This document shows positions 7,200 through 14,704 of a stretch of DNA of 32,007 bases, piece by piece. Numbering within the stretch: position 1 is the stretch's first letter; each line of letters begins with the position of its first letter. A program made the translations under genes and the position numbers. The notes beneath the pieces are model-generated. The model was given only the letters and a program-made list of their open reading frames with translations. It was not told where the DNA came from and did not search any database. This stretch comes from JBDREA01 sp043820265 (lineage in GTDB: Archaea > Altiarchaeota > Altiarchaeia > IMC4 > JBDREA01), in NCBI GenBank assembly GCA_043820265.1, contig JBDREA010000107.1:1-32007 (forward strand). Direction: 5' to 3'.

Positions 7200-9749
7200 A
7201 TGACATCTGGTCCCACACGCATTCGAGGAAGGCAAAGACATTTCTCTACTGAAAGTAAACCCGGCGGTGCTTTAATACATCCTCTCGTCGAGGGGGAAGA
7301 TACTAGAGCTTTCCTAGATAACCAGCTTTCTACTCAATCTCTAATGGAAACCCGGGGCTTATCACGAAACTCTTTTGACTATTTTCCAGGGAAGGCGAGG
7401 AAGGCAGCTTTAAGCATCGAGAAAAGGGCGCGTCTGATGATTGATCCAGAGAAAGCCAAGAACATCACACTAGGTATAACGCAAGAGGAGGCCGACAATC
7501 TCTTTGGCGCCATCCATCACCCCCATTGTCCAATACCCGACAATAACCGTTTTAGGAGCGCTATCGTCAGCGTGAACCGGGGATTCATCGCATCCGAAGT
7601 ATTCAAAATGCGGAAACGACTCGACGTGGAAACCCTCATCCATCATGCGATGGTCGGCATGAACGAGGCCATGGACACGTACCAGAGCTCTCCGTTATTT
7701 AGTCTCACCTCCCGGGGGATTGAAGCTCCCGATCTCGGGAAGAGTCTGAAAAAACTAAAATTGATTTCAGGAGACGAAACTGTATCAAAGATCGAAACAA
7801 CCAAGGGAAATGAAAATATCTTGGTAGTGGCTATACAAAACGGAAAGAAACAGGGTAAGGAACTGGTATTCAGGGTCGTTGAAGAACCTGGAAAACAGAG
7901 CCTCGAAATTTATGGTAATGGAAAAAAACAAGGCTCATCCAAAGATAAAGCCCAAGGAGGGGTGGAAGGTCTCACTTTGTTATGGACATTGAAAGCAAAA
8001 CCCGATATCAAAGATCCTGAAATTCTAAATATATATTATAATGCTGGATTCAACTCCCATGCGGTCTCCCTGATGAGAAAACACATTCGGGATGCAATCA
8101 ATGAGGAAGACCCCAGGAGAACGGTGTTAAAACTTCATCAAATCCAGCAGGGACATCAGATACATCGAAAGGCGGCATCCCTGGATGACGGTGCGGGACT
8201 GCCAACAGTCGACAAGATAGCCAATGCACTCGGTGTGTTTCCCGGGCTTGTCGAATCCCATCTATTGATGGGAAAGGGGGGGCCCATGCAGCTAGACGCC
8301 ACCCTTGATCATGATAGTGATACAACGCATCTTGAATCAACCGAAGACGTAACCATCCCCCGCCCCGATGAACAGCTGATGAGCGAGGACGGGAAAAAGA
8401 AGCTCTTGGCAACCCTCTCGATTCTTCCCGTAAAAGACAGAACGATGTACAAACTGACCAATGGCATCGGTGTCGACAGACGATATTATCTCACCGAGAT
8501 AGGGGAATTATTTTACGATATGACTGATCAAGCCGTCAGCCTGATCAATCAACATTCCACCAGAACGGTAAAAGCATTCGCTGCACGCGCAAAGGGAGAC
8601 CCAGAATCAATCCACTACGACCCCCGCGACACCGCAATGACTAACATTGATGTTGAATACCTCATGAAACACGGACGAGATGAAAAATTCCGTCTCTTCG
8701 AAGAAACAGATCATATACCCAAAGATGCCTTGACTATCTCAGATAAGGAATGGGACGAAAGGCTTGGAAAGGCTTTAGCCACGATGCCTGCAGAGATGCA
8801 GGATGCATTTATCGACTACTGCTTTCTCAGGCATTTTTCAGGCGTTGAATACAACGACATAAGAAAAGAGATGGTTCAAGTAGCGGGGGGTGTAGACAAG
8901 GTAGCTAGGGACAAAACCAGGGAAATCCTGGGAAACCGACTGAAACAGGCTAGGAAGTGGCTGCAAAACCCTCTGCGAAAAAGAATCCTAGATGGAAGAG
9001 CTGATTCAATGACAATCACACCTGAAAACATCGACTTAATACCATACGAAGAGCTCGTTGATATGATAAAGCCTTTACCCAACAATTACAAGTGGTTCGC
9101 CCAACTGCTGTTCCAAACACAACTGAGAGGCAGGGGTAAGCCGCTTAGCAAAGAGGAAATCGCTTCTAAAATGGGATACGACAACACCTCTGTAGTAAAT
9201 GAGGTTCAAGACCGCCTCTATGCCCACTTCAACCGGGCTGTATCTGGCGAAGTAAGTCTAGAGCAAAAGTATGATAAATCACAATTCCCCGATAAGGACG
9301 GCCTCAACCGACTGATGAAGAAATCCCGGGTAACCCCCATGGCAAATACTGAGGCTACGCCTCAGGGAAACAACCAAGTCACCATGGAAGTTGACAGTTC
9401 AAGGATCCCACGGGGAAGCATACTCGATGAATTCACCGATGCCCAGGGGAATGTAACCCTGCCCAACAGATTCAAACCTCAGACCGTTAAAAGAACAAAA
9501 CTAGATTCAGTACTATCTGGACTATCCCCCGAAGAAGCACACTTCGCAAATCTGGTCATAGGGCTTTTTCCAATCGGCATAAAGGACGGGGAAATATTTC
9601 AGGCGCTTGCGATACGATTCAGACTTTCAAAAGGAGACGCAGAAACCCACGAAAGAGAGCTAACATCCTACATAAACGGCCAACTAAACGGAGCAGGTCC
9701 ACAAGAATTCCAACCCAGCATTCAATTAGAAAAGAAAAAAGTTGGTTGA
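7200..9749 (+). CDS. Sigma-70-like protein with split region 2 and extra region-4-like modules
   Basis: 849 residues. Residues 117-165 read like sigma regions 2.1-2.2 (a VNRGFIASEV helix, then LDVETLIHHAMVGMNEAMD against the usual L-DLIQEG-IGLMRAV). Residues ~166-280 are an insert rich in predicted strands and Gly/Lys. Residues 283-300 (GFNSHAVSLMRKHIRDAI) match region 2.3-2.4 (FSTYA-WWIRQAI). Residues 304-390 match region 3: an H-x2-Q-x6-I-x-RKA helix, GLPTVDKIANALGVFPGLVE, then LDATLDHDSD and a TEDVTIPRPDE linker. Residues 400-460 match region 4, with the HTH at 431-460 (LTEIGELF, then DQAVSLINQH). Further region-4-like helical blocks appear at ~520-588, ~616-680 and ~768-830. Sigma-70 proteins bind bacterial core RNA polymerase and promoter DNA; archaea normally lack them. 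Aromatic melting residues of region 2.3 are mostly absent, so promoter opening is doubtful. Alternative: a phage- or transfer-derived DNA-binding protein. Confidence 0.65.
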   Translation: MTSGPTRIRGRQRHFSTESKPGGALIHPLVEGEDTRAFLDNQLSTQSLMETRGLSRNSFDYFPGKARKAALSIEKRARLMIDPEKAKNITLGITQEEADNLFGAIHHPHCPIPDNNRFRSAIVSVNRGFIASEVFKMRKRLDVETLIHHAMVGMNEAMDTYQSSPLFSLTSRGIEAPDLGKSLKKLKLISGDETVSKIETTKGNENILVVAIQNGKKQGKELVFRVVEEPGKQSLEIYGNGKKQGSSKDKAQGGVEGLTLLWTLKAKPDIKDPEILNIYYNAGFNSHAVSLMRKHIRDAINEEDPRRTVLKLHQIQQGHQIHRKAASLDDGAGLPTVDKIANALGVFPGLVESHLLMGKGGPMQLDATLDHDSDTTHLESTEDVTIPRPDEQLMSEDGKKKLLATLSILPVKDRTMYKLTNGIGVDRRYYLTEIGELFYDMTDQAVSLINQHSTRTVKAFAARAKGDPESIHYDPRDTAMTNIDVEYLMKHGRDEKFRLFEETDHIPKDALTISDKEWDERLGKALATMPAEMQDAFIDYCFLRHFSGVEYNDIRKEMVQVAGGVDKVARDKTREILGNRLKQARKWLQNPLRKRILDGRADSMTITPENIDLIPYEELVDMIKPLPNNYKWFAQLLFQTQLRGRGKPLSKEEIASKMGYDNTSVVNEVQDRLYAHFNRAVSGEVSLEQKYDKSQFPDKDGLNRLMKKSRVTPMANTEATPQGNNQVTMEVDSSRIPRGSILDEFTDAQGNVTLPNRFKPQTVKRTKLDSVLSGLSPEEAHFANLVIGLFPIGIKDGEIFQALAIRFRLSKGDAETHERELTSYINGQLNGAGPQEFQPSIQLEKKKVG

Positions 9750-9778
9750 AAATACCATAAAAACTCAATCCATAACTA

Positions 9779-9803
9779 TTTTTTTCTTTTGACTTCCTAA
9801 TAG
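9779..9803 (+). promoter_or_regulatory. Island boundary element copy 2 (T-tract + GACTTCC)
   Basis: TTTTTTTCTTTTGACTTCC followed by TAATAG, 29 nt after the sigma-like stop and ending ~10-16 nt before the possible ATG codons at 9808 and 9814. It is almost the same as copies 3-5. A canonical TATA box or Shine-Dalgarno site is not visible between it and the start. Confidence 0.65.
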
Positions 9804-9813
9804 TCTTATGTTT

Positions 9814-12213
9814 ATGGCTACGAAGACTGTTAAAGGTGCGACTCAGGCAACTACTAGTCGTGGTGGTAGGAGGTCGACTGAAGTCGATACCCGCGAGAGG
9901 GCTAGGAAGTTGCTTAAAGAACTTCCCCCCCTCAGTGAATATGAGCAAAGGGCTCGCACAGATTTTCGGCATTTGCCTGCACCAGAGCTTGATGCGAAAC
10001 TAGAGGGGATCAGAACTTCCCATGCTCAATACTCGACTACTTTAGGGATGTGGGGTAGGGGGACGAGTATAGGGGCTATAAACACAGAACTAGGTTTTGG
10101 TACAGGTCGTAAGGTTGAGGGCTGGTTATTCGGACCTCTTCTTCCTGCTCCTCTAGCCTGGAGGAAGAAGCGGGAATCGCTTCAGAGAAAGAAGACAACT
10201 ATCCCGACTGGAGAGTCCAGGAATTTCGCATACCTTATGGGTTCGTATCTGGGTCAGCAGGAAGGGACCAAGAGAATGGAGTTCGGTTTTAGATCTATTC
10301 CTCTAGAAGTTGCGCAAAGACTGCAGGAATGCGGTGTGGAACTGATCGGTGAAACGCCAGGAATAAAGGAGTTCACAGACACCTCGAAACCTGATCAGCA
10401 CAAAATATTCATAAGAACAGCCAGAGGCAAGAGGCATGTCAACGAAGTAACCGGCGATAAGAAACATGCTCCCATCGTTCACCTCGGAGCCGAAGCTGAA
10501 GCAATAGATTTCCTTTCCGGGATCCTCGACCAAAATAGCGCCATAACCTCAACCTCAAAAACGACAGGGGGAAGGACGATTAAGTATCCCCGCATCGCGA
10601 TCCAAAAACATTGCACACCCGGGCTCGCAGACGACATCGAGATCCAGTTCAAGAGGATAGGGGTCATCACCCGGAGATACTCGTACACAAAAGAAGGGGA
10701 TGAAACGGGATTAGAAGTAATCATGATCAGCAGCCGAGGCGACCTCGAAAAGATCTATAGATTAGGACTGCTTTCTGCCAAAGGAAAAAAGGAAGGTAAA
10801 GCTGAGGGATGGGAAAAACATAAGAAACTTGGAGAATTATTGGCTGAAACAGATAAGACCTACCAAGAGTACGGCCCAGAAGAGTATTATGCGGTCCAGC
10901 GGACCCGAGATAGGCACTCGGCAATGTACCCTACTGAACTTGCAGCAACTGTCAAAAGAGAAGAGGGAGTCGAGGTGACGCCCGAGGCAGTGAAGCATTG
11001 GACGACTAAAGGTAAAAAGCCGCTTCGAGTTAGAGAGTTTGAAAGGATCGAGGAACTGGAGAAAAAGCGACCCAATTGGGCTATTGCATCGTATGCTTTT
11101 AGGACTTTAGGGACCACCAATGACCAGGCACGAAGAATCGCAACAGTTATGCCCCTAGAAGATGCCTGGTCCTGGGTGCTCGCCGAAGGAAAACAAAGGC
11201 ACTCTGATCCCTTCAAGTCGCTGAGTCAAATGGTCAAGGAATCAGAATATTCACCGATTCATGCCTCATGGAAGAGAATCGAGGATTTAGGGATCCCAAA
11301 TGCCAATGGGCAAGGAGCCAATCTCATACGTGAACTTTTGATCCTAAGGGAAGGAGGAGATGCAGCTAAAGAGATGCTTGGCGCCGATCTCAAGATCAGA
11401 GTAGAGACACTTGGGGGAATTGAGATATCCGGCAACCAAGCCTATGAGTTGCCCAGACTCTACGCACTCGCAGCTGCTATCGGAGATCAAGTAACGGTTA
11501 GGGCAGTTGACCGCATAATCGAAAAGAGCATCCTTAAAACATCCCCCTTAAGAAAGGAAATAGATTTGATGAAAGAAAGTTTCATTGATCTAAGCAAACA
11601 ATTTAAAGGGATTACAGAACTCAAAGCACTACAAAAAACGAAAAAACCAGAAGCTAAAGTTGGAACAACCGGTGGAGCAGAAAGTATCAAATCCGAGGTC
11701 GCACCTTCCCCTGTTGGCGGACCAAGGAAAGTCGGTTTAAGAGAGGAGCCTCTAGCGGATGAAGTGGAATTGATCGATCCAGAAGTTGGTGCACTTCCTA
11801 TCGATGTTGATGATTTGTTATCTGGCGATGTCCTCGATATTGATGAAGAAAGTCCTGGCATTGAAGATGATTCTCCCGAACAAATCGATGCAGTTGAACT
11901 AGTTGTTCCACGCAAATCCCTAAAGAAAAAAGTTAAACTGGATGGAAAACTGGATAATCCTCTGCTCTTGGATTCGATTGGGAAATTTATCACAGCTTAT
12001 CCAATATTTAGGGGAAGGTTCCCCTCTGAGTTAATCCGATTAGACACACTAACCCGCAGAATAGAAAGTTTTGGAGAACGCTTTAGAGTGTCTCCGATAG
12101 ATGTCAAGGATGTTATAAGAAAAGTACTGGAAGGGCCAGATATCGATCTGGTCACAAAAGATCATCTAGAAGAAGATCTTAAACTCGTTGTATTACAACA
12201 AAGAAAACGCTAA
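9814..12213 (+). CDS. Island paralogue 1: HTH + degenerate LAGLIDADG fold + HTH
   Basis: 799 residues from the ATG at 9814, preferred over 9808 because paralogues begin M-A/G-x-x-T-K-T. Order: basic Thr/Arg-rich tail; LLKEL helix; HTH at ~82-108 (GTSIGAINTELGFGTGRKVE, then GWLFGPLLP); first LAGLIDADG-like helix at ~138-148 (AYLMGSYLGQQ); second at ~231-242 (AIDFLSGILDQNS) with the following strands and IEIQFKRIGVITRRYSY helix-strand; a GDLEKIYRLGLLSA segment; a second HTH at ~373-404 (TELAATVKREEGVEVTPEAV then KGKKPLR). The residue at the catalytic acid position is N in helix 2 and Q in helix 1, so nuclease activity is not expected. The C-terminus has an acidic Asp/Glu/Pro linker (~640-700) and a final helical domain shared with paralogue 5. 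Function is inferred as DNA binding only. Confidence 0.75.
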   Translation: MATKTVKGATQATTSRGGRRSTEVDTRERARKLLKELPPLSEYEQRARTDFRHLPAPELDAKLEGIRTSHAQYSTTLGMWGRGTSIGAINTELGFGTGRKVEGWLFGPLLPAPLAWRKKRESLQRKKTTIPTGESRNFAYLMGSYLGQQEGTKRMEFGFRSIPLEVAQRLQECGVELIGETPGIKEFTDTSKPDQHKIFIRTARGKRHVNEVTGDKKHAPIVHLGAEAEAIDFLSGILDQNSAITSTSKTTGGRTIKYPRIAIQKHCTPGLADDIEIQFKRIGVITRRYSYTKEGDETGLEVIMISSRGDLEKIYRLGLLSAKGKKEGKAEGWEKHKKLGELLAETDKTYQEYGPEEYYAVQRTRDRHSAMYPTELAATVKREEGVEVTPEAVKHWTTKGKKPLRVREFERIEELEKKRPNWAIASYAFRTLGTTNDQARRIATVMPLEDAWSWVLAEGKQRHSDPFKSLSQMVKESEYSPIHASWKRIEDLGIPNANGQGANLIRELLILREGGDAAKEMLGADLKIRVETLGGIEISGNQAYELPRLYALAAAIGDQVTVRAVDRIIEKSILKTSPLRKEIDLMKESFIDLSKQFKGITELKALQKTKKPEAKVGTTGGAESIKSEVAPSPVGGPRKVGLREEPLADEVELIDPEVGALPIDVDDLLSGDVLDIDEESPGIEDDSPEQIDAVELVVPRKSLKKKVKLDGKLDNPLLLDSIGKFITAYPIFRGRFPSELIRLDTLTRRIESFGERFRVSPIDVKDVIRKVLEGPDIDLVTKDHLEEDLKLVVLQQRKR

Positions 12214-12222
12214 AATCCTTCA

Positions 12223-12247
12223 TTTTTCTGTTTTGACTTCCCATATA
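12223..12247 (+). promoter_or_regulatory. Island boundary element copy 3
   Basis: TTTTTCTGTTTTGACTTCCC followed by ATATA, starting 10 nt after the previous stop; GACTTCC (12235-12241) ends 17 nt before the ATG at 12259. TATACT occurs at 12253-12258, immediately before the start codon, but is not conserved in the other copies. Confidence 0.65.
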
Positions 12248-12258
12248 TCTCTTATACT

Positions 12259-14649
12259 ATGGCTTCTGCAACAAAGACCGCGGTTCGGAGGAGGGGTCCG
12301 AATCTTGAAATAGACGCTTTACTCAAGGAAATATTCGATCCAAAAGCTCCAAGAACTCCTAAAGACCCCGACGATGCTAAGGCTGAAGAGGCAAGAAAAG
12401 CTGCTGAAAAGTTCATTTCCACTTTAGGTGAGCAGGGGAAGTCTCCAAGGGAGGTCCGAAGAAGATTGAACCGCCAGTTCTGCATTTATGGAATGACCCT
12501 TGACGTGCAAGACAGGTGGAGGCTTGGAAAGAGGTTGAGGGGGACTGGAATAGGTGAAGACTTGAAGGCATTGGCAACCGAATTCGGCTTGTCGAAGACT
12601 AGCCTTACAAAATATGCTCATATCGATCCTGCCACAGTATTTGATCCAAGAAAATTCCACGAGGAAAAAGTCTTTGATCCCGAGAACGCAGATGAGAAGG
12701 CCTTAGCCTATGTGCTTGGGGTGTTTTTTGCCGCGAGGGCGGGGGGCCCCCACTCGCAAACATTCAATCAGACCTGCCACAACCGTGAGGGGGCGTTTAA
12801 GCTTCAAGAATGCTTGGAGGAGATAACTGGTGCAGAGATTGAGGAGCCTAAGAAATTCAGTGCAGGATTCACAGAAGATGATACGGTTCACGATGCCTAC
12901 CGAATAGGCTATGACAGCAGAAAATTGATGAGGTGGCTTAAAGAAAAAACCGACTCAAAGACGAGGATCCCGATGGAATATCTTTTATCTTTCAAGGAGC
13001 GCAGGGAATTCATTAGAGGGCTACTTGATTTTAAGGTGCCTCACACACTACATCTTGCAAAGGAGAAATTTCCACAACTTCAGTTGGGTTTCAAGGGCGA
13101 TGAATCCTTTCGCCGCGATCTTCAGATTCTGTTTTTAAGTGCAGGTGTTGTCACAACAATTCCCTCCTGGCCTAGGAGTTCGAAGTTTAGAATTGATGTC
13201 AACCATCAAAAGGATTTGGAGACAATTGTAAGGGAGGGATTGATTTCCTCTCCTCATGTCAACTCCCAGATCAGTTCAACTCAAGCCAAATATGACAAGA
13301 AAGGGATTTTCGACATGGAGGAGTGGGAGTGGGTACAGGATTTCATAGAGGAGCGAGAAATCAAAGAACCCCACAGAGAGAATGTTTTAATTACAGCAGA
13401 GCTAAACAGGTACGTCCTCAGACAAGAAATTCTAAGAGAAGATCAGATGCTCACATCCACTCAGGTCGAAGAAAAGCTTGAGAGTCGTGTGGGGGAGAAT
13501 AGGCGGATTCTAAGCAGAGGAAAAGAAACTGTTCGTCACTGGTTGAGGTTAGAAAATCCTGTGAAACCAAATCGCATAAAACTAAAGGAAAAAATCGAAT
13601 CCCAGGGAACACTCCGTGATCTGGAAGAGAGATTGGGTGCGGCCGAACTCCTTTCAATGAGTTCGGATCTTGATCGAAAAGGGGCATGGGATTATGTATC
13701 CTCCAAAAAAGAGATAAGCGCAGAGGATTATACGGAACAGCTATCCTTTGATGAAGAAAGGAGAAATGTCCTGGACTGGGGCCTCGGGCAAAGAGCATCC
13801 CCTCTACTTGCTGCAAAGATTGCATGGGCACATCCAACAGTAGAAGACCTTGAAGCATCTCGGTCCCTGGTTTCTATTATTGGATTCTTCAAAGGGGAAA
13901 CACCAGCTTCACAAGGGGATAGCCGAGCTATAGAATGGCTTAGCAGCCCAAAGAACGAGCTGGAAGTTGTATCACAATCTTGGGATGAACTTGGATTAAC
14001 CGAGGCTGAAGCAGGATTTATCTGGAAGAAAAACAGATCCCCAACCGAGGTCTTTCAAAAACTAACCCTCCTGGATCCTTATACCATCCCGAGGAAAAAA
14101 ATGGTCGAATTGCTCACAAAACCTCTCTCCACTCTTGAAGCGGAAGCCCCCAGCCTGCGGGTAAAACCTAAATCCCAGGTGAATGAGGAGACTTGGTCTG
14201 AAAAAGTGGCAGAAAAAAGAAGGGAACACAAGGGCATACTCGAGTTACTCAATTCGGAGGAAATCCCAACCGGGCCGATTGCGAAAGTGCTCACAGCTAT
14301 TGGGCGAAAAATCCCAGGCAGAATTGATCAGGCGCACAAACTCATATGGGATCTTGCAGTCTTGAGAAGTGGAGACGATGACGTTGCCGAAAAACTCAAA
14401 CAACATTTAAAGGCCAGAATATCTGAGTTATCAAAAAATACAAACATCACTCTCCAGACTACATATGAATGGGCTCGTATAAGCACCCTCGCAACAATTG
14501 TTGGAGATTATTCAAGCTCGCAGTCCATCGAAAAACTTGTGGAAAAACACTTCCCTCCCAGATCGGAAAAATTAAACAACTATAGAATCTTGGAAGATTC
14601 TTACGCCGAGATAGCAAAGTATATGAGTGTTCCCACAGAAAACAGATAA
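12259..14649 (+). CDS. Island paralogue 2: HTH + degenerate LAGLIDADG fold, long helical C-terminus
   Basis: 796 residues. A basic tail and IDALLKEIFDP helix lead to an HTH at ~98-120 (GEDLKALATEFGLSKTSLTK). The first LAGLIDADG-like helix is at ~149-160 (LAYVLGVFFAAR) and is followed by HNREGAFKLQECLEEI, a form also seen in paralogue 5. The second is at ~249-259 (REFIRGLLDFK), then strands, an RRDLQILFLSAGVVTTI helix-strand and a KDLETIVREGLISS segment. The first Asp of helix 2 remains, while the catalytic position is Lys. A conserved ITAELNRYVLRQEIL block at ~378-392 opens the next module. The C-terminal half has repeated helical modules, including KIAWAHPTVEDLEASRSL (as in paralogues 4 and 5) and a final EWARISTLATIVGDYSSS module (as in 1 and 3). 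No membrane segments or signal peptide. Confidence 0.75.
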   Translation: MASATKTAVRRRGPNLEIDALLKEIFDPKAPRTPKDPDDAKAEEARKAAEKFISTLGEQGKSPREVRRRLNRQFCIYGMTLDVQDRWRLGKRLRGTGIGEDLKALATEFGLSKTSLTKYAHIDPATVFDPRKFHEEKVFDPENADEKALAYVLGVFFAARAGGPHSQTFNQTCHNREGAFKLQECLEEITGAEIEEPKKFSAGFTEDDTVHDAYRIGYDSRKLMRWLKEKTDSKTRIPMEYLLSFKERREFIRGLLDFKVPHTLHLAKEKFPQLQLGFKGDESFRRDLQILFLSAGVVTTIPSWPRSSKFRIDVNHQKDLETIVREGLISSPHVNSQISSTQAKYDKKGIFDMEEWEWVQDFIEEREIKEPHRENVLITAELNRYVLRQEILREDQMLTSTQVEEKLESRVGENRRILSRGKETVRHWLRLENPVKPNRIKLKEKIESQGTLRDLEERLGAAELLSMSSDLDRKGAWDYVSSKKEISAEDYTEQLSFDEERRNVLDWGLGQRASPLLAAKIAWAHPTVEDLEASRSLVSIIGFFKGETPASQGDSRAIEWLSSPKNELEVVSQSWDELGLTEAEAGFIWKKNRSPTEVFQKLTLLDPYTIPRKKMVELLTKPLSTLEAEAPSLRVKPKSQVNEETWSEKVAEKRREHKGILELLNSEEIPTGPIAKVLTAIGRKIPGRIDQAHKLIWDLAVLRSGDDDVAEKLKQHLKARISELSKNTNITLQTTYEWARISTLATIVGDYSSSQSIEKLVEKHFPPRSEKLNNYRILEDSYAEIAKYMSVPTENR

Positions 14650-14667
14650 CATCTCACGATAGACGCA

Positions 14668-14692
14668 TTTTTCTCTTTTGACTTCCCCATAT
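14668..14692 (+). promoter_or_regulatory. Island boundary element copy 4
   Basis: TTTTTCTCTTTTGACTTCCC followed by CATAT, starting 19 nt after the previous stop; the GACTTCC core (14680-14686) ends 18 nt before the ATG at 14705. The TTG inside this element keeps the frame open and could be mistaken for a start at 14678. Confidence 0.65.
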
Positions 14693-14704
14693 TATCCAAG
14701 GGAT

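Noticed and set aside
7695..8049. Intein inside the sigma-like protein
   Set aside because: The insert is too short for a usual intein and lacks the N-terminal Cys/Ser and the C-terminal His-Asn junction.
14678..14704. TTG at 14678 as start of paralogue 3
   Set aside because: It lies inside the shared GACTTCC element; the ATG at 14705 gives the N-terminus that matches the paralogues.
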